64,000 nt of DNA from Conexibacter sp. S30A1 (GCF_023330665.1 NZ_CP097127.1:930001-994000); one strand, 5' to 3'; shown: positions 35,605 to 43,370, counted from the first letter of the stretch. The notes: generated by a model not told the origin, from the sequence alone. Translations and numbers: made by a program.

Positions 35605-36168
35605 TCAGTCTGAGGTCGGTTCCGGCGAATGGCATGTTTCGTCACGGGCAGCGATTCGCACGCCCTCGACCCACACGCGCGGCCCGGCCTGCCGAACGCT
35701 CAGACCACGTGCTCGAAGCTGGCGCGCAAGCTGGCGAGCGGTCGGCAGGTCGAGGCGTTCAGCGTCGTCGGTCACGTAGGCGTGCAGCTCAGACGCGAAG
35801 GTGCTCAGAGCCACGCGCGAGCCCGGTGCGCAGGCGATGCGGTCGAGCAAGAACCGTGAGAGCGCGCAGTCTCGGCCGTGGTACCGGCGGTCTGTGATCG
35901 TGATGCGGCGCTCGGGTCGCCGGTGCTCTGCCGGCGGTTTGTCAGGGCTCAGCATCGCCCGCGCCGCTCGCAAGTCCTGCCAAGCGGTCTCCAGCCGTGC
36001 TGTGAGGTCTCTCGTTGGCTCGCGTCGGCACCACGCCCTCGACCGAGCTTCGGCCAACCGCTGCACACGCCCGAGCGCCTGAGCGACCTCCGAAGTCTGA
36101 CTCTCAGGCTGAGGCTTAGTCTTGGCGAAGCTGACGCCCGCGCTAGGTTGGCGCATCGTCGCGGTCAT
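35605..36168 (-). CDS. Protein with phage primase-type C-terminal winged helix
   Basis: 187 aa. The C-terminal 80 residues (LSRFLLDRIACAPGSRVALSTFASELHAYVTDD ... QLARQLRARGLSVRQAGPRVWVEGVRI) resemble the winged-helix domain at the end of phage/plasmid D5-type primase-helicases. The N-terminal half is helical with a conserved-looking RAWCRREPTRDLTARLETAW stretch. Stop overlaps nothing downstream; start overlaps the next gene's stop (ATGA). Probably part of the replication module. Confidence 0.55.
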   Translation of the reverse strand: MTATMRQPSAGVSFAKTKPQPESQTSEVAQALGRVQRLAEARSRAWCRREPTRDLTARLETAWQDLRAARAMLSPDKPPAEHRRPERRITITDRRYHGRDCALSRFLLDRIACAPGSRVALSTFASELHAYVTDDAERLDLPTARQLARQLRARGLSVRQAGPRVWVEGVRIAARDETCHSPEPTSD

Positions 36169-36374
36169 CGGTCGGCCTCGATCTGGTCGAGCGCCTTGAG
36201 CAGCGCGTCGGCGCCGTCGTCGTCAGCGTTGACGGTCAGCCGGCGCTCGTCGAGCGCGATCACGAGCCGCGCGGCGACTGGCACCGACTCGGCAGGCAGC
36301 CCGCGCTGCACCAACTCACTCAGCAGGCGCTCGGCGCCTCGGGAAAACGCCGGCAGCTCGCCCGGATCGCTCAT
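36165..36374 (-). CDS. Small protein of unknown function
   Basis: 69 aa, one predicted helix-strand-helix unit (LLSELVQRGLPAESVPVAARLVIALDERRLTVNADDD). Overlaps both neighbours by 4 nt, so it is a real part of the replication operon. No family recognised. Confidence 0.55.
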   Translation of the reverse strand: MSDPGELPAFSRGAERLLSELVQRGLPAESVPVAARLVIALDERRLTVNADDDGADALLKALDQIEADR

Positions 36375-36718
36375 CGCGCAGCCCCCGACTTGATCGGCAG
36401 CAGCGGCGCCGTCTGCGGCAGTTGCTCACGTCGCCGGCGTCGAGGCGCAACCGGCGCAGGCTGGCGCTGACGCTCGGTGCCGTCGAGCTTGTCGAGCACC
36501 TGCGGCCAGCGGAACGCCAACCGTGGACGGTCGCCGTCGCCGAGTCGCACGGCGCCCAGGCGCTCGCCGTGCGCGTAAACGAAGTCGCGCGAGCGTCCGA
36601 GGCGCCGCGCCAGCTCTGAGGCGTCGATCAGCTCGCCAGCAGCGCGAGCCGCGAGGCGGTCAGCGATCAAGTCCGCGAGGCGCTCAAGCTGCTCGCTGGA
36701 GAGGTCGAGCGCGCTCAC
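36371..36718 (-). CDS. Excisionase-like DNA-binding protein (MerR-type wHTH)
   Basis: 115 aa with LIDASELARRLGRSRDFVYAHGERLGAVRLGDGDRPRLAFRWPQVLDKL, the HTH_17/excisionase pattern common in actinobacterial integrative elements. A basic Pro/Arg-rich tail follows. Overlaps both neighbours (ATGA). It could be the recombination directionality factor or an operon regulator; its place in the replication operon, 10 kb from int, fits either. Confidence 0.7.
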   Translation of the reverse strand: MSALDLSSEQLERLADLIADRLAARAAGELIDASELARRLGRSRDFVYAHGERLGAVRLGDGDRPRLAFRWPQVLDKLDGTERQRQPAPVAPRRRRREQLPQTAPLLPIKSGAAR

Positions 36719-37056
36719 GGCCGCTCCAGTTCAGCCGCGGCCTCGGTGAGCAGGCGATGGCTGGCCGCACCCAGGCTTGCGACCCGCCTGAGCACCTGCC
36801 GCACCCGCTCCCGTTCATCAGTGCCGAGTGCGTGCTCATGATCTAGGGCTTGGTCTGCCAGCGCCGACCACGCGCCCAGATCCGCCGCCTCCTCGGCCAA
36901 CTCGGCCACATGGCGCCGGACACCGATCCACGCCCAGGAATCGCCGTACTCTGCCTGTCCAGCGTCGAGGCGCGCGAGCGCCTGCTCGACGAAGGCAAGA
37001 TGGCCGCACGACGCCTCAGCCAAGAACCGCCGCCCACGGACGCTGTCACGGCTCAC
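36715..37056 (-). CDS. Small all-helical protein, possibly MazG/dATP-pyrophosphohydrolase-like
   Basis: About 113 aa. YGDSWAWIGVRRHVAELAEEAADLGAWSALA shows the E-x2-EE-x2-D spacing of all-alpha NTP pyrophosphohydrolases, frequent in phage genomes. GTG at 37056 chosen because it overlaps the RepA-like gene stop by 4 nt (GTGA) and has GGTGGAG ahead. Assignment rests on a short motif only. Confidence 0.5.
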   Translation of the reverse strand: MSRDSVRGRRFLAEASCGHLAFVEQALARLDAGQAEYGDSWAWIGVRRHVAELAEEAADLGAWSALADQALDHEHALGTDERERVRQVLRRVASLGAASHRLLTEAAAELERP

Positions 37057-38456
37057 AGCTCCACCTGCCATCCGAGGCACCGCTCGCAGCGGTAGCCGTC
37101 ACCCAGTCCGCCGTCCTGGCAGCTACAGACCTTCACGTCCCGAGCCGGAACACGCTCACGCTCTAGCGTGCTCGCGGGCTCCGTGTCCCGTGTCTGTTCG
37201 CTCCTAAAGGAGCGGAACACGGGAACACGGTCGCCCGGTAGCGTGTTCCCCTCGGCAGGAACACGGTCGGAACACGCTTGGAACACGGGAACACGGTCGC
37301 CGTCGTAAGGCGCGACGAGCACGTGCAGATTCGCGGTCCCGGAACGCTCAACACGGACGTGGCCCTCGGTAATCAGCAGGTCAAGCGCAAGGTCTACGTA
37401 CTGTGCCTTGGCGCCTGCCGCGGCCCGAATGGCGCGCTTGGACAGACCGCCTGGTGCCTCCTCAAGCGCCCGGCAGATCCGCTCCATGATGTGCGTCGGC
37501 CGGAAGCTCGCGCCCCTGGCGTGCGCCTCGGGCGGCTCTAGCGACAAGCTCACGCGCCCGCCGTCGAGACTCGCTGCGCGCAGCGTGGCGACCACCCCGT
37601 CCTGCGCGAACTCGCGCACACCACCTGGTCGATCCTTTTGGACCTTGACCGTGGCAACCCCGTCGTGTCCGCGCCCGAAGGGCTCGACCACTTCTAGCGT
37701 GTACGCGACATCGACGCCGGCGAGCTTGTGCTGCGCCCCGATCGCGTAACGCCCGCGCTGCTCCTTGTCCTTGACAACATGATCGAGCGCCAGCGACGGG
37801 CTGCCCGCCCGCAGGACCCTGCGCGGCAGCAGGTCGAGCCAGGCGGCAGCGTCGGAGTTGTCGAGCGGACTGAGCCCCTGGAGCGCGAAGCTCTCCGTTA
37901 CGCCGTCCACGATCGAGAGGACCGGCTTGTGCGCCAGAGCCGCATCGAGCGCCGCGACCGCACCGCCCGCGAGCGGCTCGTCTGGCCGGATGTAGACAAA
38001 GCCCTGCCGGATGGCTCCTGGCTCGACGCCGAGCGCGCGGAGCCGCCCGACGATCTCCGTGGCGCCAGCCTCGAAGTCGAGGTAGAGCACCGTGCGGCCG
38101 GCGTCGAGCTGCTCTGCGCACGCGAGTAACGCGAACCACGTTTTCAACGCCTCCGGCTCGGCGCTGACCCAGTGCGAGCGCCCCACGTACATCAGGCAGC
38201 GGCCGTCCTCGCGGGCCAGCATCGTCGGCGCTGGTGCCACGTAGTCACCAGCGAGCACGTCTGCGAGGTCTACGGGCGCCCAGCTCGTTAACCCGTCGGC
38301 GCTGGGCGCCTGGATTACCTCAGGCGCGGGCGCTGCGCTCGACGGTCCGTGCTTGCGCTCCGCGAGCCATGCATCAGCACACTGGGGATGCATGGTGCCG
38401 GTCTCCCCCTCGTTGAGCGGCCCGCCGCACCTGTAGCACTCGGACGCGGCGCTCAC
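37053..38456 (-). CDS. RepA-like AAA ATPase (helicase-type replication protein)
   Basis: 467 aa. N-terminal Cys/His cluster (C7, C10, H23, C26), then an AAA_25/RepA-like core: AEPEALKTW at 99-107 stands where GEPxxGKTW is expected, followed by VLYLDFEAGATEIVGRLRALG, the Walker B VLSIVDGVT and the sensor-like SLALDHVVKDKEQRGRYAIGAQHK. A winged helix (about 325-380) and a C-terminal CxC..CxxC zinc motif complete it. The conserved glycine of the P-loop is Leu here. The 3' part of the gene carries seven GGAACACG repeats, which may be the element's replication origin. GTG start overlaps the previous gene. Confidence 0.8.
   Translation of the reverse strand: MSAASECYRCGGPLNEGETGTMHPQCADAWLAERKHGPSSAAPAPEVIQAPSADGLTSWAPVDLADVLAGDYVAPAPTMLAREDGRCLMYVGRSHWVSAEPEALKTWFALLACAEQLDAGRTVLYLDFEAGATEIVGRLRALGVEPGAIRQGFVYIRPDEPLAGGAVAALDAALAHKPVLSIVDGVTESFALQGLSPLDNSDAAAWLDLLPRRVLRAGSPSLALDHVVKDKEQRGRYAIGAQHKLAGVDVAYTLEVVEPFGRGHDGVATVKVQKDRPGGVREFAQDGVVATLRAASLDGGRVSLSLEPPEAHARGASFRPTHIMERICRALEEAPGGLSKRAIRAAAGAKAQYVDLALDLLITEGHVRVERSGTANLHVLVAPYDGDRVPVFQACSDRVPAEGNTLPGDRVPVFRSFRSEQTRDTEPASTLERERVPARDVKVCSCQDGGLGDGYRCERCLGWQVEL
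37147..37295. repeat. Iteron-like array of GGAACACG octamers
   Basis: Direct copies start at 37147, 37214, 37222, 37258, 37269, 37280 and 37288; one inverted copy CGTGTTCC is at 37242. Three are spaced exactly 11 bp apart and two pairs are adjacent. A longer 22-bp block (37213-37234) recurs at 37279-37300. All lie inside the RepA-like coding region. Confidence 0.75.
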
Positions 38457-38689
38457 GTCGTCACCTGCGCGCGCTCGGGCCGAATCTCACGAACCTCGCG
38501 CAGGTTGAGAAGGCGGTCGCCCATCGGCACGGCTAGGCCGTTGACCGTCCGCTCACACCGCGAGCACCAGATGAGCCCTTGCGAGACCGACACGTCAGCC
38601 GTGAACGCGCCCCCTGAGCGCGGGATCACCAGCGACCGGCCGACATGGCGGGCGCCGTCAGCGTGTGCGCTAGCCGCTGTAGGATTCAT
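38453..38689 (-). CDS. Small CxxC protein of unknown function
   Basis: 78 aa from ATG 38689 (GGAG 9 nt ahead; an ATG five codons upstream is possible). One CSRC pair in a beta-rich part (GLIWCSRCERTVNGLAVPMGDRLLNLREVREI). Overlaps the repressor gene upstream and the RepA-like gene downstream. Confidence 0.5.
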   Translation of the reverse strand: MNPTAASAHADGARHVGRSLVIPRSGGAFTADVSVSQGLIWCSRCERTVNGLAVPMGDRLLNLREVREIRPERAQVTT

Positions 38690-38966
38690 GGTGACCGGCT
38701 CCATCGGTCAGCTTCTCGGCGTCAGCGTTGCCCGCGCTGGCGCCGTTTTCGTTGGCACTACGTCGCTGCTCGCCGTCGTCGCCCGCGAGCGCGGCCAGCA
38801 GTCGCGGCAGCACGTTGCTTCGTGCGGGCGCGTAGCCCTTTTCCAGAACCGCCACGTAGCCGACCGAGCAGCAGGCTCGACTGGCGAGCGCCTGCTGACT
38901 GAGCCCGGCAGCGTGGCGCGCCTCAGCTAGGAGGCGTCCGAGGTCACTGCTTTGATTTCTTTTCAT
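38670..38966 (-). CDS. XRE-family HTH regulator
   Basis: 98 aa: SSDLGRLLAEARHAAGLSQQALASRACCSVGYVAVLEKGYAPARSNVLPRLLAAL is a Cro/C1-type HTH; the tail is disordered. It heads the replication operon and faces a divergent gene whose ATG overlaps its own (CATG at 38964-38967), so it probably acts as the element's control switch. Confidence 0.75.
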   Translation of the reverse strand: MKRNQSSDLGRLLAEARHAAGLSQQALASRACCSVGYVAVLEKGYAPARSNVLPRLLAALAGDDGEQRRSANENGASAGNADAEKLTDGAGHHESYSG

Positions 38967-39774
38967 GACAATCCACCAGGGCCGAAGTGGGGTCGAACTT
39001 CGCACGCGAGCGCTGCGAAGCGACGGCGCGACGGTCCTTGTGCCGGCGCCCGACAGCCCCGCATGGATGCGCCTTAGAGCGGAAACTCGCTCGCGCATCG
39101 CCACCGTGGCGCTGCTGGCGTCAGAGCGGTTTTCTGTCACTGACATGCGGCGACTCGTCACCCGTGGCGCCCAACAGCCCGACGGCAGCGTCAAGCAGTG
39201 GCTCCGGCAGGCGCGCGCCGTCGGCTTGCTTCACGAGCCAGCGGCCAGCAGCGACCTGCAAGCGGCGGCCTACGCGCAGCGGCGTGCTGAGCAGGCATGG
39301 CACGCGCTGCATAACACGCTTGCGCGCTTCGTCGAGGCCAACGGCGGCCCGAACAGGTCTCCGGCTGACCTACGCCGGCTGGCCGAGCGGGCGCCGGCCA
39401 TCCTCAACGCCCAAGCCACGTACCACGCGACGCTGGCAGACGCCCTCGAAGCCAGCACCGTAGAGCCCCGCCCGTCAGCCGCCGAAGTCGAGGCCTGCCG
39501 CCAGCGTGCCCGCGACCTCAAGACACGGGCACGCGAGGTCGGGCTCGACAATCTGCGCCGCGAGCTTGACGCCCGCGCCAGACGGCCCCCCGCCGTCCGG
39601 TCAGGGTCCGATAGCGCCCTGGAACGGGCCGCGGCGGAGTGGGCGCGACTGCATGGCGAGCACCTGGAGCCCGTCGCTCGCCTGGACGTCGATCACGGCA
39701 AGGCCATCGCCCGAGGCGACGCGACGGCCGGAGCTGACCGACACGCGCACCGCGGCTGGCTCGACGCCGCGTAG
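38965..39774 (+). CDS. Winged-helix-like protein, divergent from the repressor
   Basis: 269 aa from ATG 38965; ATG 39067 or GTG 39040 would remove an N-terminal stretch without clear structure. RSRIATVALLASERFSVTDMRRLVTRGAQQPDGSVKQWLRQARAVGLLHE is a winged-helix-like domain; long helices follow (AQRRAEQAWHALHNTLARFVEANGG; ACRQRARDLKTRAREVGLDNLRREL). Last gene before attR. Possibly a replication or transfer initiator; no family recognised. Confidence 0.6.
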   Translation: MTIHQGRSGVELRTRALRSDGATVLVPAPDSPAWMRLRAETRSRIATVALLASERFSVTDMRRLVTRGAQQPDGSVKQWLRQARAVGLLHEPAASSDLQAAAYAQRRAEQAWHALHNTLARFVEANGGPNRSPADLRRLAERAPAILNAQATYHATLADALEASTVEPRPSAAEVEACRQRARDLKTRAREVGLDNLRRELDARARRPPAVRSGSDSALERAAAEWARLHGEHLEPVARLDVDHGKAIARGDATAGADRHAHRGWLDAA

Positions 39775-39987
39775 ACGCCGACCGTCCACTACGGGCCTGT
39801 AGCCGCGACAGGCGCCAGGCTTCGCGCCGGCCCGGATTCGCCTCGGATTGATTGGGCACTAGAGCGATTCTGGTGCCCAAACGCCGCCGAATCCGGGCCT
39901 AATCGCGCCTAATCCGCGACGGGCGAAAACGTCGAATCGCCTGCAAAAGCTAGGTTTTACGGGCATTTTCGGTAGTCCGGTGAGTGT
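39775..39987. other. Non-coding right arm of the element
   Basis: No gene seen. Holds an inverted arm repeat TTGGGCACTA (39852-39861), a direct TGGTGCCCAA (39871-39880) and two GCCTAATC octamers ten bp apart (39897-39904, 39907-39914). Likely integrase and accessory-factor binding sites. Confidence 0.6.
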
Positions 39988-40031
39988 CCTCCGGAGCGAA
40001 AGGCCGCAGGTTCAAATCCTGCCGGGCGCGT
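39988..40031 (+). repeat. attR: 44-bp copy of tRNA-Arg 3' half
   Basis: Identical to 24744-24787. The 5' half of the tRNA is absent, so this is a non-functional tRNA remnant. Confidence 0.95.
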
Positions 40032-40041
40032 TAGCGAAAGC

Positions 40042-40061
40042 CCCGCAAATCGCGGGTTTCT
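40042..40061 (+). terminator. Displaced original terminator of tRNA-Arg
   Basis: CCCGC/GCGGG stem with a 5-nt loop followed by TTTCT, 10 nt after the attR tRNA remnant, mirroring the position of the terminator after the intact tRNA at 24792. Confidence 0.6.
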
Positions 40062-40126
40062 CGCGCGCGATGGTCGTGCTGTCGTGGACGTCAGCACGTG
40101 ACCGTGGGCGTCAGCGGCCAGAAAGT

Positions 40127-40916
40127 TCACGATCCCAGATCGTTGTAGAGGTCGAGCCCGTGAGGCTCCTGAATCGAGTTGCCGCCGTCGACGACGATCG
40201 ACTGGCCGGTCAGGTAGCTCGCTTCTGGCGAGGCGAGGAACGCCACGAGGTCGGCCACCTCTTCTGGCCTGCCTGGCCGCCCGACGGGCGTGCTCCGGCC
40301 CGCGGTCAGCTCGTCGTCAGTCGAGGACTCGGTGTGTATCCACCCGGGCGCAACCGCGTTGGCGGTGATCCCGACGCGCCCGTACTCGATCGCAAGGCTG
40401 CGCATCAGGCCTTCCATGCCAGCCTTGGCCGTGCTGTAGCCGGCCTCGCGCGGTGCCGTGACGAGCGGGCCGGTCACCGACGAGATGAAGATCACCCTCC
40501 CATACCGTCGGGAAACCATGCCCGCGATTGCGGGTTTTGTGGTGAAGATGCACGTCATCAGGTTGACCCCGAGCTCGGCGACCCACTGCTCAGAGGTCAT
40601 CTCCGCGAAGAGAGCCTGCGTGGGAGCTTTGCCGCCCGCGGCGATCCCGGCGGCGTTGACGAGAATGTCCACACGCCCAAACTCCGCTTCGACGGATCGC
40701 ACGAGCTCGATCGCCTCGTCTTCGACGGTGAGGTCGGCCGGCTGGGCCATCACTGTGGCTCCACCCGAGCGCAGCTGCTCGGCGCGGTCCTCGATTCGGG
40801 TCGTGGTCGAGGTGATCGCAACCTTCGCGCCGAGCACACGCGAAGCCGATGCCGCGCTCGCTGCCGCAGCCCGTCACGAGCGCCACATAGGGTCTGAGAT
40901 CGCAGAAGTCAGCCAT
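40127..40916 (-). pseudogene. SDR-family oxidoreductase, frameshifted
   Basis: From ATG 40916 the frame reads [21 protein letters not shown], the Rossmann TGxxxxxGIG motif. The continuation [22 protein letters not shown] lies in another frame (from 40837). The rest is intact: [10 protein letters not shown], the ISSV serine, YSTAK with catalytic Tyr/Lys, and VDGGNS. The shift near 40837 fits a small deletion of about 8 nt or a sequencing error. Without the first frame the protein lacks its cofactor loop. It lies just outside attR. Confidence 0.75.
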
Positions 40917-41035
40917 TCGCTTCCCTGGAGACGGCGGTGGCACTCTACTGGCAGGTGGTCTATCGCGCTCCGAGGTGCGGCCGCGGCAGGTGCCCAGCGC
41001 TCAAGCGCTCGCCACCTCGCGCCGATGCCCACCAA

Positions 41036-42376
41036 ATGGAGCAGATCGCGCTGTCGCAGGTGATCGGCTCGCTGTCCTATGCGCTGGACATCGTCGAAGG
41101 CCAGCCGCCCGGGCACGCGCTGCGCTCCTGCCTGATCGGGATGCGGATCGCCGAGGAGATCGAGCTGTCCGAAACCGACCGCTCGGACCTCTTCTACGCG
41201 CTGCTGCTCAAGGACGCCGGCTGCTCGGCGAACTCAAGCCGCATGGCCTCGGTGCTCGCGGCCGACGACTTCGCAGCCAAGGCCTCCTCCAAGCTGACGG
41301 ACTGGAGCAACCCGCGTGCGTCGCTGCTGTGGGCGGTCCGTAACGCTGCACAGGGAAGCGGGCTGCGCAGGCGGCTCGGCGTGCTCGGCGCGATGCGCGG
41401 CGAGGGTGAGCTCACGCGCGAGTTCATGGAGGCACGCTGTGACCGTGGTGCGGAGATCGCGCGCATGCTGTTTCTCTCCGAGCAGACAGCCAGGGCGATC
41501 CGCAGTCTGGACGAGCACTGGGACGGCCAGGGGATGCCCGATGGCCTGCGCGGCGAGCAGATCCCGCTGGCGGCGCGCATCCTCTGTCTCTCGCAGACGG
41601 TCGAGGTCTTCCATCGCGAGGGCGGGGTGCGAGCGGCTCGGGCCGTGGCCCGCCGCCGTCGCAGCCGCTGGTTTGACCCGCATCTGGTCGACGCGTTCCT
41701 GCGCTCCTCCCGCGACAGCGATTTCTGGGCGGCGCTCGACACGCCCGACATCTCGGACTGGGAGCCGGCCGGGCTCGCGCTCACGGCCGACGAGCAGCGA
41801 CTGGAGCGCATCGCCGAGGCGTTCGCACGCGTGATCGACGCTAAGTCCCCGTTCACCGCTCGCCACTCCGAACGCGTCGCTGAGCTGGCGGTCGGCACCG
41901 CCGCGCAGCTCGGCTTTGACGCCGACGCCCAGCGGACGCTGCGCCGTGCCGGCCTGCTGCACGACATCGGCAAGCTCGCGGTCTCAAACCGGATCCTCGA
42001 TAAGCCCGGGAAGTTGACCGCTGCCGAGTTTGAGGCGGTCAAGGCGCATCCGACCCACACGCTGCGCATCCTCGAGCGTGCGCCGTGCTTCGCGCCGTTC
42101 GCGGAGCTGGCCGCCAACCATCACGAGAAGCTCGACGGCAGTGGCTATCCGCGCGGCCTGGGTGCCGAGCAACTCGACCTGCCGATGCGCGTGCTGGCCG
42201 TCTCAGACATCTACGAGGCGCTCACCGCCAGACGCCCGTACCGCGACCCGCTGACACCGGCAGAGGCGCTCGCGATCATCGACCGCGACATCCCCCACAG
42301 GCTCGACTCGCAGGCACGCGCAGGCCTCGCGGAGCATCTCTCGGCAGCACCCGCGACCAGCGACCTCGCGGCCTGA
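41036..42376 (+). CDS. HD-GYP domain protein
   Basis: 446 aa from ATG 41036. The C-terminal HD-GYP domain is complete: RHSERVAELAVG, GLLHDIGKLAVSNRILDKPGKLT, HPTHTLRILE, NHHEKLDGSGYPRGL. This suggests cyclic-di-GMP or related phosphodiesterase activity. The N-terminal half (HALRSCLIGMRIAEEIEL ... LLKDAGCSANSSRMA ... DEHWDGQGMPDGLRG) is a second, degenerate HD domain with KDAG in place of HDIG, probably regulatory. No sensor or membrane segment is seen. Upstream starts (40937) give no recognisable sequence. Confidence 0.88.
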   Translation: MEQIALSQVIGSLSYALDIVEGQPPGHALRSCLIGMRIAEEIELSETDRSDLFYALLLKDAGCSANSSRMASVLAADDFAAKASSKLTDWSNPRASLLWAVRNAAQGSGLRRRLGVLGAMRGEGELTREFMEARCDRGAEIARMLFLSEQTARAIRSLDEHWDGQGMPDGLRGEQIPLAARILCLSQTVEVFHREGGVRAARAVARRRRSRWFDPHLVDAFLRSSRDSDFWAALDTPDISDWEPAGLALTADEQRLERIAEAFARVIDAKSPFTARHSERVAELAVGTAAQLGFDADAQRTLRRAGLLHDIGKLAVSNRILDKPGKLTAAEFEAVKAHPTHTLRILERAPCFAPFAELAANHHEKLDGSGYPRGLGAEQLDLPMRVLAVSDIYEALTARRPYRDPLTPAEALAIIDRDIPHRLDSQARAGLAEHLSAAPATSDLAA

Positions 42377-42482
42377 GCGCCACGCGCTCGCCGGCGCCGC
42401 GCCACAGTGGCCTCGTGCCCCGCGAAACTTACGCGCGGCGGCGGTGTCTATGCGGACAGAGAACGAGCAGCAGACCACACTG

Positions 42483-43322
42483 ATGAAGCACGTCATAGCC
42501 ATCGCCATCGTTGCCGCGCTGGCGGCCCCGGCGGGCGCGTCCGCGGCGCCGGTGCTCGCCGAGCCGCTTCCCGCCGCCGCGCCGACCGGGTCGACGACGA
42601 CCACCGTGCAGCAGCCGCAGCCTCCCCAGCGGCAGCCTCCACAGACGCAGCCTCCACAACCGCCGCTCCACGCGCCTGCCGATCTGCGCACTGACCGGCG
42701 CGCGCTCGGCGGCTACGCGATCTACCTGGACACCCTGCTGGCGGCGACCTCATCTGCCCGTACGGCCGTGGCCACCTACACGACGACGATCGTGTCGCAA
42801 TGCCGCAGCGCGCTCCAGCCTCTGACACAGCCGAGCACACCGATCGGCGCCGCCGCGCGACGCACGCTCACCGCGATCGGCAACGAGATCGGCGATGACC
42901 TCACGATCAGCTACGACAGCGCCCTGGTGCCGCAGTTCAGCAGGTTCTCGCAGCTGCTCCTGCGCCTGCGCTGGACACGCGACAGCGCCGGCAGGCTGAT
43001 CGTGCACCGCTACGTCGCCGCGGAGTCGCGGGTGCTTGGACTGGCGCCCAGCAACCTCTGCCAGGACGCCGGCCTTGCGGGCGTCTCGCCGCAACTTCTG
43101 CCGCCCGGCACGGCCAGCTTCCTGCTCGCCTACGACCGGGCCTCGGCCGCCGCCAACCGCACGTTCGCCATCCTGACAAGACTGATGGGCACCTACACCC
43201 GCCCCGGCGAGAGCGTGCTGCTTCAGCGCATCGCGACCCTGGCCGTCGACTTTGAGGCCGCCAGCAGGAGCGACCTGCTCGCGGCCGGCTCGCACCTCGC
43301 CACGGCGCTGCAGAGTGCCTGA
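42483..43322 (+). CDS. Secreted protein of unknown function with Pro/Gln spacer
   Basis: 279 aa. Signal peptide (MKHVIAIAIVAALAAPAGASAA, cleavage near 22), a spacer rich in Pro/Gln/Thr (about 38-70), then a helical domain with YAIYLDTLLAATSSARTAVA and a C-terminal SFLLAYDRASAAANRTFAILTRL. Two cysteines (near 106 and 193) may form a disulfide. Start chosen at the ATG that gives a normal signal peptide. No family recognised. Confidence 0.75.
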   Translation: MKHVIAIAIVAALAAPAGASAAPVLAEPLPAAAPTGSTTTTVQQPQPPQRQPPQTQPPQPPLHAPADLRTDRRALGGYAIYLDTLLAATSSARTAVATYTTTIVSQCRSALQPLTQPSTPIGAAARRTLTAIGNEIGDDLTISYDSALVPQFSRFSQLLLRLRWTRDSAGRLIVHRYVAAESRVLGLAPSNLCQDAGLAGVSPQLLPPGTASFLLAYDRASAAANRTFAILTRLMGTYTRPGESVLLQRIATLAVDFEAASRSDLLAAGSHLATALQSA

Positions 43323-43357
43323 CCTGGCGCCTCGTCCGCACCGCGCGCGCGAGCGCC

Positions 43358-43363
43358 TATCCT
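43358..43363 (+). promoter_or_regulatory. -10 box of msrA, leaderless arrangement
   Basis: TATCCT ends 7 nt before the ATG. Confidence 0.5.
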
Positions 43364-43370
43364 TCTGAGC

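Larger units (their letters stand above)
24788..40031. mobile_element. 15.2-kb integrated satellite-like/phage-like element at tRNA-Arg
   Basis: Bounded by 44-bp direct repeats of the tRNA-Arg 3' end, with a tyrosine integrase next to attL. Contents in order: integrase, small HTH, small accessory genes, DUF5678-like/retropepsin pair, putative structural protein and helical protein, HTH protein (possible small terminase), TPR/SEC-C gene, IS, HK97 major capsid protein, replication module, XRE repressor and divergent wHTH gene. No portal, large terminase, protease of the usual prohead type, or tail gene is recognisable, and 15 kb is too short for a full tailed phage. Best described as a capsid-encoding phage satellite or a strongly reduced prophage. 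Confidence 0.9.

Noticed and set aside
37147-37295. GGAACACG repeats as mere protein repeats
   Set aside because: The octamers fall in more than one reading phase relative to codons and one is inverted, so a repeated peptide alone does not explain them.
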